From contig CBDEUJ010000004.1 of NCBI GenBank assembly GCA_965243215.1, positions 1,116,001-1,180,000 on the forward strand: a stretch of DNA of 64,000 nt. The letters run 5' to 3'. This document shows positions 45,539 to 53,938 of the stretch, one piece after another. The notes below the pieces were generated by a model. It made no database searches. It worked only from the letters and a program-made list of their open reading frames with translations, and was not told the DNA's origin. Source of the DNA: JAJEFO01 sp009843725. Lineage in GTDB: Bacteria > Pseudomonadota > Alphaproteobacteria > Rhodobacterales > Rhodobacteraceae. Made by a program: the position numbers and the translations under genes. Numbering within the stretch: position 1 is the first letter of the stretch; each line of letters opens with the position of its first letter.

Positions 45539-46111
45539 TCAAGCGCCTGGCGGATCCATCCTGCAAAGGGTCAGGCAGCTACCGCCGTACCTGCGGAAGT
45601 CAAGTACGGCAATTCCGGGAGGAGGCGTCACCTCGTCGGCTTCCTCCCAGGCAATCAGCGCTCCATCGGCAATCCACCCGCCAGACCGAGCCGCAACGAG
45701 CGCCGGTCCGCCCAGTCCCCGTCGAAATGGCGGATCAAGGAAGACCAGGGTCGCTGGATCCCCTGTCGCCGGCGCAAGACGGGTCACGTCGCCGCGAACC
45801 AGCCTGGTCTCCTTCTCGACTTCCGCCCTCGCAATGTTCTCCTGAAGAATCTTCGATGCCCTGCGTCCGTTCTCGACAAATGTTGCGCAGGTCGCACCTC
45901 GCGACAGTGCTTCAAGACCAAGCGCGCCGGTGCCGGCAAACAGGTCCAGCACGCGGGCACCGGTCACCGGATCGTCGAATCGTCCGCCAAGGAGCAGGTT
46001 GAAAAGGCTCTCGCGGACCCGGTCACCCGTCGGCCTTAGCGGCGAGCCGGCCCTCGCCTTGCCAACGGCGGCAAGCTTCAAGCCACGCATGCGGCCACCG
46101 ATTATCCTCAT
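45539..46111 (-). CDS. rsmD: 16S rRNA (guanine-966 N2)-methyltransferase
   Basis: 190 residues. RsmD signatures: MRIIGGRMRGLKL at the start, RPTGDRVRESLFNLL, SAM motif VLDLFAGTGALGLEALSRG and catalytic LVFLDPPF (the DPPF form of the NPPY motif). It methylates G966 of 16S rRNA in the 30S subunit. Its start overlaps the stop of the flavoprotein gene by four bases (ATGA), so it is translationally coupled. Confidence 0.95.
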   Translation of the reverse strand: MRIIGGRMRGLKLAAVGKARAGSPLRPTGDRVRESLFNLLLGGRFDDPVTGARVLDLFAGTGALGLEALSRGATCATFVENGRRASKILQENIARAEVEKETRLVRGDVTRLAPATGDPATLVFLDPPFRRGLGGPALVAARSGGWIADGALIAWEEADEVTPPPGIAVLDFRRYGGSCLTLCRMDPPGA

Positions 46112-47313
46112 GCCTTCAAGAGCGCCTTCAAGTCCGCATCCGGATCCTGCACTTGGGCAGGTTCGACGTTCTTGGCCATTTCCAGCAGCCGCTTTCCTAC
46201 CATGTAGTCGCGAGGCGCATTGATGGCATCCACTGCAAGGAACCGCTCGCCCTTGAAGTACCAGTGACTTTGCCCCGCCCCGGACTTGCGCGACACGACC
46301 CTGTCGTTGCCGGTGCTCAAGCCTGCAATCTGGAGCTTCAGGTCATATTGATCGGACCAGAACCAGGGGAAGGGCACGTAAGGCGATTGAGCGCCCAGCA
46401 TGTTCGCCGCAACGGCCTCCGCCTGATCGATCGCGTTTTGCACGGATTCGAGCCGCAGCCGGCTTCCCCTGTAAGGAAAGAACGTGCAGTCCCCCGCAGC
46501 CCAGACATCCGCAGCCGAGGTGCGCCCGAACTCGTCAACAAGGATGCCATTGTCGCAATCGACTCCGGCTGCCTCCGCAAGACGCGTGTCGGGACGGATT
46601 CCGGTGCCCACGATGACGAAGTCCAGGTCGATCGTCGATCCGTCCGTGAGCTTCGCGCCCGACACGCGGCGATCTCCAGCAAGACATTCAAGTCCGATGC
46701 CTTCCCGGATGTCGACGCCATGGGCTTGATGCTCTGCACGAATCACGTCCGCAGTCTCGCTTGCGGCCACCCGGCTCAGGATTCGTTCCGCCAACTCGAC
46801 AAGCGTAACCTTCAGCCCGAGCCTTGCAGCCACTGCCGCCGCCTCCAGCCCAATGTAGCCTCCGCCCACCACGAGCACTTGCGCGCCCCGGCTGCAGCGC
46901 GGGCGGATACGGTCAATGTCGGCGAGAGAGCGCACAGTATGGATGCCTTCCAGACCACGGCTTACGGCATGCGGCAAGCGGTTCGGAATCGATCCCACGG
47001 CAAGAGCGAGCTGGTCGTAGGACAGGCTGTCAGCGCCAATCATCACCGTCTTCCTGTGAACGTCTATGGAGTCGACTGGAGTTCCAAGGCGAAGCTCGAT
47101 GCCCTTGTCGTCATAGATCGAAGGCGGTCTCAGATAGAGGCGCTCCTTCTCCATCTCTCCCAGCAGGTAGGCTTTCGACAACGGCGGACGTTCGTACGGC
47201 GGTTCAGGCTCGTCGCCGATCAGCGTCAATTCGCCACCATATCCTTCAGCGCGCAGCTTTTGGGCAAGGGACGCCCCTGCCTGGCCTGCTCCGATGATCA
47301 AAATTCCGCCCAT
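46108..47313 (-). CDS. FAD-dependent ferredoxin reductase-like oxidoreductase
   Basis: 401 residues. Two Rossmann folds: FAD site ILIIGAGQAGASLAQKLR and NAD site VLVVGGGYIGLEAAAVAARLG; AVGSIPNR and AAGDCTFF complete the FAD contact. The C-terminal region (WFWSDQYDLKLQIAGL) is typical of rhodocoxin/putidaredoxin reductases, which pass NADH electrons to a [2Fe-2S] ferredoxin for P450s or dioxygenases. No partner ferredoxin or oxygenase is nearby. Divergent from the peroxiredoxin. Confidence 0.9.
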   Translation of the reverse strand: MGGILIIGAGQAGASLAQKLRAEGYGGELTLIGDEPEPPYERPPLSKAYLLGEMEKERLYLRPPSIYDDKGIELRLGTPVDSIDVHRKTVMIGADSLSYDQLALAVGSIPNRLPHAVSRGLEGIHTVRSLADIDRIRPRCSRGAQVLVVGGGYIGLEAAAVAARLGLKVTLVELAERILSRVAASETADVIRAEHQAHGVDIREGIGLECLAGDRRVSGAKLTDGSTIDLDFVIVGTGIRPDTRLAEAAGVDCDNGILVDEFGRTSAADVWAAGDCTFFPYRGSRLRLESVQNAIDQAEAVAANMLGAQSPYVPFPWFWSDQYDLKLQIAGLSTGNDRVVSRKSGAGQSHWYFKGERFLAVDAINAPRDYMVGKRLLEMAKNVEPAQVQDPDADLKALLKA

Positions 47314-47390
47314 GCACGTTGACCACTGGCTTCCATCGTCAAAATGCATATAACCTCGGCAGGGAATTTGGCAATTGGGAGACACAGCCA

Positions 47391-47876
47391 ATGGCTCAGG
47401 TGGGTGACAGGATTCCTTCGGCCGCGCTCTTGCACAAGGCAGGTGACGCCGTGACCGAAGTCGACATTTCGGAATGCGTGGCAGGGCGTCGAGTGGTGCT
47501 GTTTGGATTGCCCGGCGCCTACACTTCGACCTGCGACACGGCGCACCTGCCGAGCTTCGTCCGTACCGCTGACGCCTTCCGGGCAAAGGGAATTGACGAG
47601 ATCGTCTGCGTCGCGGCCAACGACGTGCTCGTGATGGAGCATTGGGGCAAGGCCTCGGGCGCGGAAGCGGCCGGCATCATGATGCTGGCCGACTGGAACA
47701 GCGAACTTGCAAAGGGCCTTGATCTTGCGTTCAGCGTACCCGCCGTCGGTCTCAAGGATCGCATGACGCGCTGCGCGATGCTGATCGAGGACGGGGAAAT
47801 CAAGATTCTACAGGTCGAGGAGGACAGCGGCGTCTGCAGCCTGACTGCAGGAGAGACGCTTCTCGAGATGATCTGA
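47391..47876 (+). CDS. peroxiredoxin (Prx5/thioredoxin-fold peroxidase)
   Basis: 161 residues. Peroxidatic Cys in PGAYTSTCDTAHLPSF, the Prx5 motif with Ala-Tyr in place of Ala-Phe. Other cysteines (IVCVA, TRCAM, GVCSL) are candidate resolving residues. It reduces H2O2 and organic peroxides using glutathione or thioredoxin. A GGGAG site upstream and start ATG 47391 fit the family; a longer frame overlapping the divergent gene is not conserved. Confidence 0.92.
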   Translation: MAQVGDRIPSAALLHKAGDAVTEVDISECVAGRRVVLFGLPGAYTSTCDTAHLPSFVRTADAFRAKGIDEIVCVAANDVLVMEHWGKASGAEAAGIMMLADWNSELAKGLDLAFSVPAVGLKDRMTRCAMLIEDGEIKILQVEEDSGVCSLTAGETLLEMI

Positions 47877-47968
47877 CGACAGATCGCCCGGCAGGTTCTC
47901 GGGTTGCCATGCAGAGCGTCCGCCACCTTCCGGAAACGTGATCCACCGCTGGCAGGCAATCGCCCGGC

Positions 47969-48256
47969 TCAGGCATCCATCCTGTCGGCAAGCTTGAGGT
48001 CGCGCTCGCTCAGGCCGTCGACGTCATGGCTCGTCAACGTGACCTCAACCCTGTTGTAGACATTGAACCATTCGGGATGGTGGTTCATCTTTTCGGCTAC
48101 GATGGCCATTCGCGTCATCCAGCCCCACGCCTCAACGAAGTTCCTGAACTTGAAGGTCTTCATGACGGCGTCCCGACCTTCGATCTCGATCCATCCGCTT
48201 TCCGAAAGCCGGGCCAAGGCCTTGCGGCGTGCTTCGCCTTCCAGTCTGTCGCTCAT
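47969..48256 (-). CDS. phhB: 4a-hydroxytetrahydrobiopterin dehydratase
   Basis: 95 residues, normal length. The core FKFRNFVEAWGWMTRMAIVAEKMNHHPEWFNVYNRVEVTLTSHDVDGLS contains the three catalytic His residues. It recycles the pterin cofactor of aromatic amino-acid hydroxylases or acts as a DCoH-like protein; no hydroxylase is nearby. Overlaps the FemAB-like gene stop/start by four bases. Confidence 0.95.
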   Translation of the reverse strand: MSDRLEGEARRKALARLSESGWIEIEGRDAVMKTFKFRNFVEAWGWMTRMAIVAEKMNHHPEWFNVYNRVEVTLTSHDVDGLSERDLKLADRMDA

Positions 48257-49437
48257 TCCGGTTCCTCCTTGACTTTTCGAAACGGGCCGTAGCTCGTGAG
48301 CACCTCGATATCGTCGTCGACCGCGGCCCGTTCCGCCTCAAGATACTCCTCCACTGCGCGGGCAAACCCCGAATCCGCCACCCAATGCAGCGAGTGGGTC
48401 TCTGTTGGCAGATATCCTCTCGCCAGCTTGTGGTCACCCTGCGCGCCGGCCTCGACCGCACCAAGCCCATGGGCAATCGCATAGTCGATTGCCTGATAGT
48501 AGCAGAGTTCGAAGTGCAGGCAGTCGTGATACTCGATTGCGCCCCAATAGCGGCCAAAGATCGTCTCGCGTCCCACGAAGTTCATTGCGCCCGCAACCGG
48601 ACAGCCCTCGCGGATCGCCAGGATCAGAAGAATGTCGTCGGCGAGCTGGTCCCGAGCCTGGTCGAAAAAGGCACGCGTCAGGTAAGGCCTGCCCCATTTG
48701 CGCGCGCCAGTGTCCTGGTAGAATTCCCAGAAGGCGTCCCAGTGCCCGGCCTGAATGGCGTCGCCCGTGAGGGCCACGATTTCGCCTCCGAAGGATTGCG
48801 CAATGCGCCGCTCGCGCCGAATCGCCTTTCGCTTGCGCGACGACAGTGCCGACAGAAAGCCGTCGAAGTCCTCATATCCCTTGTTTACCCACCGGTACTG
48901 CCGCGTCACGCGGTGCAGGAACCCGAGCTCGCGGCCACGGACTGCCTCATCCTCCACGCAGAACGTGACATGCACGGACGAAAGCCTGTTTTCGGTGGCA
49001 ATGTGAAGAGCGCCGTTCCACAGCGCCTCATAGCAGGCCGCCCGGCACCCCGGGCGCGTAAGGAAACGACGCCCGGTGACCGGCGTGAACGGCACGGCAA
49101 TCTGCAACTTCGGGTAGTACCTGCCGCCGGCCCGTTCCCAGGCATGGGCCCAGCCGTGGTCGAAGATGTATTCGCCTTGGCTGTGACCCTTCACGTAGAG
49201 CGGCGCAACCGCCACCACCTTGTCCTTGTCCTGGACTGCAAGATGACGCGGCAGCCATCCCGTGCCGGAACCGACAGAGCCGCTCGTCTCGAGCAGGTTC
49301 AGGAACCGGTGAGTCGTGAACGGGTCGACGGGACGCAGGCCGTCCGCGGTCTCGGCGCCGGCACAGGCATCCCAATCTTCGGGGGCAATCGCCGACAGGC
49401 TTGCCAGCGTCGAGATTTCCAGCGCGGATTCGCTCAT
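48253..49437 (-). CDS. DUF482 / FemAB-like GNAT acyltransferase
   Basis: 394 residues. GNAT-like core with PFTTHRFLNLLETSGSVGSGTGW, AVAPLYVKGHSQGEYIFDHGW, GYEDFDGFLSALSSRKRKAIRRERR and GAMNFVGRETIFGRYWGAIE is characteristic of the DUF482 (COG3146) group. Its acyl donor and acceptor are not established. Lies in a run of minus-strand genes with short spacing and overlaps phhB. Confidence 0.9.
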   Translation of the reverse strand: MSESALEISTLASLSAIAPEDWDACAGAETADGLRPVDPFTTHRFLNLLETSGSVGSGTGWLPRHLAVQDKDKVVAVAPLYVKGHSQGEYIFDHGWAHAWERAGGRYYPKLQIAVPFTPVTGRRFLTRPGCRAACYEALWNGALHIATENRLSSVHVTFCVEDEAVRGRELGFLHRVTRQYRWVNKGYEDFDGFLSALSSRKRKAIRRERRIAQSFGGEIVALTGDAIQAGHWDAFWEFYQDTGARKWGRPYLTRAFFDQARDQLADDILLILAIREGCPVAGAMNFVGRETIFGRYWGAIEYHDCLHFELCYYQAIDYAIAHGLGAVEAGAQGDHKLARGYLPTETHSLHWVADSGFARAVEEYLEAERAAVDDDIEVLTSYGPFRKVKEEPE

Positions 49438-49472
49438 GACTGCACTTTAGCCTTTCGTGACCGAAGCTGCGA

Positions 49473-50240
49473 TCAGTCCGCAAAATCGGGAAGATACCCT
49501 TCAAAAGTCACGTTGGCTGCAATTGCGCGCGCCCGGCGCTCTTCCTCGACGGATCTCACTGTCCAGCAGAGGACGCTCGCCCCACGTTGCTTGAGTTCCA
49601 GAACCCTGGCGCGTTCCAGATCACGGATGTCGTGGCTGATGAACGACGCACTCGCTCGCTCGTAGTCCGGGATTTCCGCAAGCTCGGTTCGCCTGGCCTT
49701 CGGCATCGGCCATTCCGTCTCGCAAAAGGCGCAGGTCACCAGACCGCGTGGCACGCCGGGGGCCAGCGTCCGCATGACCGCAACGCTGTGCGGATTGAAG
49801 GACATCACAGCCGCAGGGCCGTCATACCCCGCGAGTGCCTTGGCGACCGCGCCTTCCAGAAAACCGACATCCGGACCGAACGTTCCGTCCCAATCCTTGA
49901 TCTCGATCAGGAGCGGAACGCGGCCCGCGACCAAGCCCAGGACTTCCGCGAGATCCGGGATTGTCTCGCTGCTTCCCTCGAGCGCAATGGAAGCGAGTTC
50001 CGGCATGGAGCGCTCGCGCACCAGACCTTTACGGCCTGTCATCCGCCCCAACGCATAGTCATGGAAAACGGCCGCCTGCACATCCGACGTGAGCTGCACG
50101 TCGATCTCGATCCCGTATCCATGTTCCAACGCGGCATTGACTGCCGCGCGGGAATTTTCGGGCCGTCCGTCAGAAGCGTCGTGCAGCGCACGATGGGCGA
50201 TCGGGCGGGTCAGAAATTCCGTCGGCAACATGGCATTCAA
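49473..50240 (-). CDS. glycerophosphodiester phosphodiesterase
   Basis: 255 residues, TIM barrel of the GDPD family: IAHRALHD, RPENSRAAVNAALEHGYGIEIDVQLTSD with the metal Glu/Asp pair, VFHDYALGRMTG, PLLIEIKDW and the C-terminal GASVLCWTV. No signal peptide, so it acts in the cytoplasm on glycerophosphodiesters such as glycerophosphocholine. Overlaps the RidA gene by four bases. Confidence 0.93.
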   Translation of the reverse strand: MNAMLPTEFLTRPIAHRALHDASDGRPENSRAAVNAALEHGYGIEIDVQLTSDVQAAVFHDYALGRMTGRKGLVRERSMPELASIALEGSSETIPDLAEVLGLVAGRVPLLIEIKDWDGTFGPDVGFLEGAVAKALAGYDGPAAVMSFNPHSVAVMRTLAPGVPRGLVTCAFCETEWPMPKARRTELAEIPDYERASASFISHDIRDLERARVLELKQRGASVLCWTVRSVEEERRARAIAANVTFEGYLPDFAD

Positions 50241-50704
50241 GACACCTCAAAGATGCCTTCGATCTCGACGGCCACGTTCAACGGAAGCGCTCCGGCACTG
50301 ACGGCGGAGCGCGCGTGACGCCCGGCGTCGCCCAATACGGCAACAAGCAGGTCCGAGGCGCCGTTGATCACCTTGGGCTGGTCCGAGAATTCGGGCGTTG
50401 AATTGACGAAACCCACAAGCTTCACGACGCGAACCAGACGTCTGAAATCGCCTTCGCAGCCGGCACGCGCCTGGGCCAGCAGCGACAATGCGCAACGCCT
50501 GGCTGCCGCGGCGCCGGCTTCCACGTCAAGCTCGTCGCCCAGCTTGCCAGTGATCAGATTGCCGTCTGCATCCATCGAGATCTGGCCGGACACGAAGAGC
50601 AGGGATCCGGATCTGACAAAAGGCACGTAGTTTGCCACCGGCGGCGGCGAATCAGGCAATGCCAGCCCCATCTCCTGAAGCTTATTGTCCACGTCGTTCA
50701 TCAC
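50237..50704 (-). CDS. RidA/YjgF family protein
   Basis: 155 residues. The RidA fold is seen in YVPFVRSGSLLFVSGQISMDADGNLITGKLG, VRVVKLVGFVNSTPEFSDQPKVINGASDLLVAVLGD and HARSAVSAGALPLNVAVEIEGIFEV; the Arg in HARSAV is the catalytic residue for 2-aminoacrylate deamination. Longer than archetypal RidA (about 130), typical of the COG0251 subgroup paired with GDPD in Alphaproteobacteria. Confidence 0.92.
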   Translation of the reverse strand: MMNDVDNKLQEMGLALPDSPPPVANYVPFVRSGSLLFVSGQISMDADGNLITGKLGDELDVEAGAAAARRCALSLLAQARAGCEGDFRRLVRVVKLVGFVNSTPEFSDQPKVINGASDLLVAVLGDAGRHARSAVSAGALPLNVAVEIEGIFEVS

Positions 50705-50898
50705 TTGGCTCCTCCTGTCCGGCCCGACGGGATGTCACGCCTGTCCGGACCATTTTCACTCCGCGTTACCCGAGCGCAACAGGCATGCCCAAAAAAAGTC
50801 GTGCGGTGCGCCACCGGTTCTGTTGCGCTGCCCCGCTTGCAGACTAAAAGGTGAGCACCGGACCGGTTTGGATCTTCAGCGAAGGCATCGAGCAGCAC

Positions 50899-51669
50899 AT
50901 GCGTTTCAGAATTCCGCACCTTGCAATTCCGGTCGTCGCCGCTGCTGCGGTTTCGGCATGTTCGGTGCCGACGGAGGACGGCGCGATCCACGATCCCTAC
51001 GAATCGCTCAACAGGGTCAGCCATGCCTTCAACAAGGGCGCAGACCGAGCGGTCATCCGCCCGCTCAGCCATGCCTACGGAGAGACGGTGCCAAGTCCTG
51101 TCCGCCGCAGCCTGTCCCACGTTGCCGCGCACCTTGACGAGCCGAAATCCGTCGCGAACCACATCCTTCAAGGCGACGTGGAGAGCGCCGGCCACAGTTT
51201 CTTCAGGTTCCTTGTCAACAGCACGGTAGGCGTGGCGGGCCTGTTTGATCCTGCTGCGGGCGGCTTTGGCCTGGAACGGCGGCAAACGGGCTTTGGAGAC
51301 ACTCTGGCAGCATGGGGAGTGCAGGACGGCGCCTACGTGGAATTGCCCTTTGCGGGTCCCTCGACGGAAAGGGACTTCGTGGGGCTGGTCGTCGATGTCG
51401 CCACCAATCCGGTCAGCCACATTTCCAGCGACGTAGCCATCTTGAACACGGCTTCCGCAATTCCTGCCACGTTGAATGTGCGCTACGAGTTCAGCGAAAC
51501 GGTTGACAGCATTCTCCGCGACAGTGCAGACAGCTACGCGCAGCTGAGACTCTATTACATCCAGAATCGGCAGTTCAAGCTGAACCAGCAGGACCCTGAT
51601 GACACCGGTCACGATCCCTTCGAGAACCTGTATGACGAGATATATGAAGAGCTCTACGACGAATTCTGA
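50899..51669 (+). CDS. mlaA: MlaA (VacJ) outer-membrane lipoprotein
   Basis: 256 residues. A lipoprotein signal (LAIPVVAAAAVSAC) ends in the lipobox VSAC. VacJ hallmarks: DPYESLNRVSHAFNKGADRAVIRPLSHAY, GFGDTLAAWGVQDGAYVELPFAGPSTERDFVG. MlaA removes misplaced phospholipids from the outer leaflet with MlaC and an ABC transporter. ATG 50899 places the lipobox at the usual distance; GTG 50851 is too far upstream. The gene overlaps mlaC by 26 bases. Confidence 0.93.
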   Translation: MRFRIPHLAIPVVAAAAVSACSVPTEDGAIHDPYESLNRVSHAFNKGADRAVIRPLSHAYGETVPSPVRRSLSHVAAHLDEPKSVANHILQGDVESAGHSFFRFLVNSTVGVAGLFDPAAGGFGLERRQTGFGDTLAAWGVQDGAYVELPFAGPSTERDFVGLVVDVATNPVSHISSDVAILNTASAIPATLNVRYEFSETVDSILRDSADSYAQLRLYYIQNRQFKLNQQDPDDTGHDPFENLYDEIYEELYDEF

Positions 51670-52261
51670 CCTGACGCGCCGAACCTTGCTGTTCTCAGGC
51701 GTCTGCGGGGCCGCTGCGCTGCACGTTGCCCCGGCCCGTGCGCTGAATGACGACGAGGCGCGCGCGCTCATCGATGCCGTGGTCACGGACATTCATCGGG
51801 TGATCAATTCCGGAATGCCGATTCAGGCCGCGTTGCAGGAATTCGAGAACATCTTTGTCGACTATGCGGATGTTCAGGCAATCGCACGCTCCGCGCTTGG
51901 GCCACCGGCGCGAACCGCTTCGCCGACGCAGCTTCGCGCCTTCACCGACGCGTTTTCGCGCTATATTTCAAGGAAGTACGGGAAGCGGTTCCGGGAATTC
52001 AAGGGCGGTGTCATCAAGGTGACTGATGCGCGCAAGAGAAATCGCGTGCACGAAGTCCGAGCGATCGCAAGGCTGAAAGGCCGGGAACCGTTGGCGCTGA
52101 GCTTCGTGGTTTCGGATCGCTCGGGAAAGATCCTTTTCGTCGACATCCTGATTGAAGGCATCAGCCTGTTGAAGTCCGAGCGCGTCGAGATCGGGGCCAT
52201 GCTTGACAGGCAGGGGGGTGATGTGGACCGGCTCGTTGCGGCGCTGAACGGGACCGGGTGA
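51644..52261 (+). CDS. mlaC: MlaC/Ttg2D periplasmic phospholipid-binding protein
   Basis: 205 residues. An N-terminal TRRTLLFSGVCGAAALHVAPARA segment looks like a Tat-type signal peptide. The mature part (FVDYADVQAIARSALGPPARTASPTQLRAFTDAFSRYISRKYGKRF, then LSFVVSDRSGKILFVDILIEGISLLKSERVEI) is the MlaC lipid-binding fold. It shuttles phospholipids between MlaA and the inner-membrane MlaFEDB complex, whose genes are not in this window. Confidence 0.92.
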   Translation: MKSSTTNSDLTRRTLLFSGVCGAAALHVAPARALNDDEARALIDAVVTDIHRVINSGMPIQAALQEFENIFVDYADVQAIARSALGPPARTASPTQLRAFTDAFSRYISRKYGKRFREFKGGVIKVTDARKRNRVHEVRAIARLKGREPLALSFVVSDRSGKILFVDILIEGISLLKSERVEIGAMLDRQGGDVDRLVAALNGTG

Positions 52262-52337
52262 CCGACCCCAGGGCGCCGACATCCTGCGGCCGCGCCTCCT
52301 GAAGCCCGTTGGCCAAGCCCGGCTTGAAGCGATGCCG

Positions 52338-53213
52338 CTAGTCTTCTTGTCCCTGGACATATGCGCGCCAAAGCGCAAACACGCCCGCTGCAAGGATGAC
52401 CATCGCCCCGAGCGCAACGTTCGCCTTCAGGGCCTCGTGAAACACGACAATCCCGATGAGAGCGGCAAAGACCTGGTGAAAGTAGGCGAAGGGTTGCACG
52501 GCGCCGGCCTCGGCCAGTTCGTAGCAGCGGATCAGAAGCCAGTGTCCAATGACGCCAGTCATGCAGAGCGCCAGCATCCACAACCAGTCGCCGGGCATCA
52601 TCCATTCCCAGTTCGGCAGGCCCACGGACGTCATGGCCGCGGCTCCGACGACCCCGGTCCAGAAGAAGGATGTCGCGGCCTTGTCCCGTCGCGCAGCATA
52701 GCGGGTCGCCAAGGAATAGAGCGCAAACATGAAGGCTGAAACGAAGGGAATCACCGCGGCCGCCCTGAACACGCCGGTTCCGGGCTGCAGAATGATCAGC
52801 ATGCCGAGAAAGCCGGCAAGGACGGCGAGCCGTCGCCGCCATCCGGCCCTTTCACCAAGCAATGGCCCTGCAAGCGCAATCACGATCAGGGGATACGTGG
52901 CAAAAATTGCATGGCTCTCGACCAGCCCCAGAAGCGTGAAGCCAAAAACCGCCACGCATATCTCGCCTGCAAGCAGGAGGCCCCGGACGATCTGGAGTGC
53001 CGGCTGGGATGTCGTCGCAGCCGCACGTACGCCTCCGGGCCGGCGTGCGGCAATGGCGATGACAAATGCCGCAAAGAACCAGTACCGGATCATCACGACC
53101 ATGAAGGTGTTGTATGTCACGGCCAAGTGCTGCGAGATGCCGTCCTGCACGGCGAACACGAATGTCGTTGCAATCATCACAAGGATGCCGTTCCGGTTTG
53201 ACGGTGATGTCAT
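52338..53213 (-). CDS. EamA/DMT-superfamily transporter
   Basis: 291 residues with about ten hydrophobic segments in two EamA repeats. Opening NRNGILVMIATTFVFAVQDGISQHLA and AIFATYPLIVIALAGPLLGERAGWRRRLAVLAGFLGMLIILQPG are characteristic; the second repeat ends AYFHQVFAALIGIVVFHEAL. Inner-membrane metabolite or amino-acid exporter; substrate not readable. Overlaps the mnmD stop by four bases. Confidence 0.92.
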   Translation of the reverse strand: MTSPSNRNGILVMIATTFVFAVQDGISQHLAVTYNTFMVVMIRYWFFAAFVIAIAARRPGGVRAAATTSQPALQIVRGLLLAGEICVAVFGFTLLGLVESHAIFATYPLIVIALAGPLLGERAGWRRRLAVLAGFLGMLIILQPGTGVFRAAAVIPFVSAFMFALYSLATRYAARRDKAATSFFWTGVVGAAAMTSVGLPNWEWMMPGDWLWMLALCMTGVIGHWLLIRCYELAEAGAVQPFAYFHQVFAALIGIVVFHEALKANVALGAMVILAAGVFALWRAYVQGQED

Positions 53214-53878
53214 GAGCGGGCGACCGTCATATGGCGCTTGCGTCCGAAGCCGGGCACGCGCTCAACCGCGAAGCCTGCATCGGCAAGGCCCGCGCGCACG
53301 GCCTTGGCGGCGCTATAGGTCGCTGCAGTGCCTTCGGGCCGGGTACGGCGCGCAACCTGGTGCAGGAGGTCTGGCGTCCAAATCTCCGGATTCCTTGCAG
53401 GGGCGAATCCGTCGAGAAACCATGCGTCCGCGGCGCCGTCCCAGCTTGCCAGGGTTTCGCGGGCATCTCCCAGGACGATCTTCAAGTGCAGTCCGTCGGC
53501 CACGAACTCCCGCGCAGGCGAGTCCATGGCGGCCACGAGCTGCGTGGCCAGACCGGAGATCTCCGGAAAGGCGGACAGGGCCCTCGACATGTCAGCGGGG
53601 GTCATCGGAAAGAGTTCGAATGACGTGAAGCGCAGCGACCCGGGAACACCGGATTCGCGCCACATGGCCCACGCCGCCAACGCGTTGAGGCCGGTTCCGA
53701 AGCCGAGTTCGGCGACATGGAAGCCTGGCACGAATCGATCGGGCAGTCCGTTGCCCGCGAGAAAGACATGCCTTGCTTCGGCGAGACCGTCCTCCAGCGA
53801 ATAGTACGGATCGCCGTAGCGCGACGCGACGGGCACGGCGCCCTTCCATTCCAGGTCGGGATGCTGGTCGTCCGGCAA
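53210..53878 (-). CDS. mnmD: tRNA 5-methylaminomethyl-2-thiouridine methyltransferase MnmD
   Basis: 222 residues from TTG 53878. It has the MnmC N-terminal methyltransferase fold: DPYYSLEDGLAEARHVFLAGNGLP, SAM motif FHVAELGFGTGLNALA, and DAWFLDGFAPARNPEIW, the last being the DUF752/MnmD signature. It puts the final methyl on mnm5s2U34 of tRNAs. The frame upstream has no ATG; AGGGA lies before the TTG (MPDDQHPDLEW), so a TTG start is likely. Divergent from the MnmC-C-like oxidase. Confidence 0.88.
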   Translation of the reverse strand: MPDDQHPDLEWKGAVPVASRYGDPYYSLEDGLAEARHVFLAGNGLPDRFVPGFHVAELGFGTGLNALAAWAMWRESGVPGSLRFTSFELFPMTPADMSRALSAFPEISGLATQLVAAMDSPAREFVADGLHLKIVLGDARETLASWDGAADAWFLDGFAPARNPEIWTPDLLHQVARRTRPEGTAATYSAAKAVRAGLADAGFAVERVPGFGRKRHMTVARS

Positions 53879-53938
53879 GCCATTCCCTACAATTGCTCCG
53901 TTCCGCGGTGACAGTGACAACGGGGGAATGCCTTGGCA

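Noticed and set aside
46153..47322. 389-codon plus-strand ORF
   Set aside because: Antisense to the ferredoxin reductase-like gene, whose FAD and NAD motifs are unmistakable.
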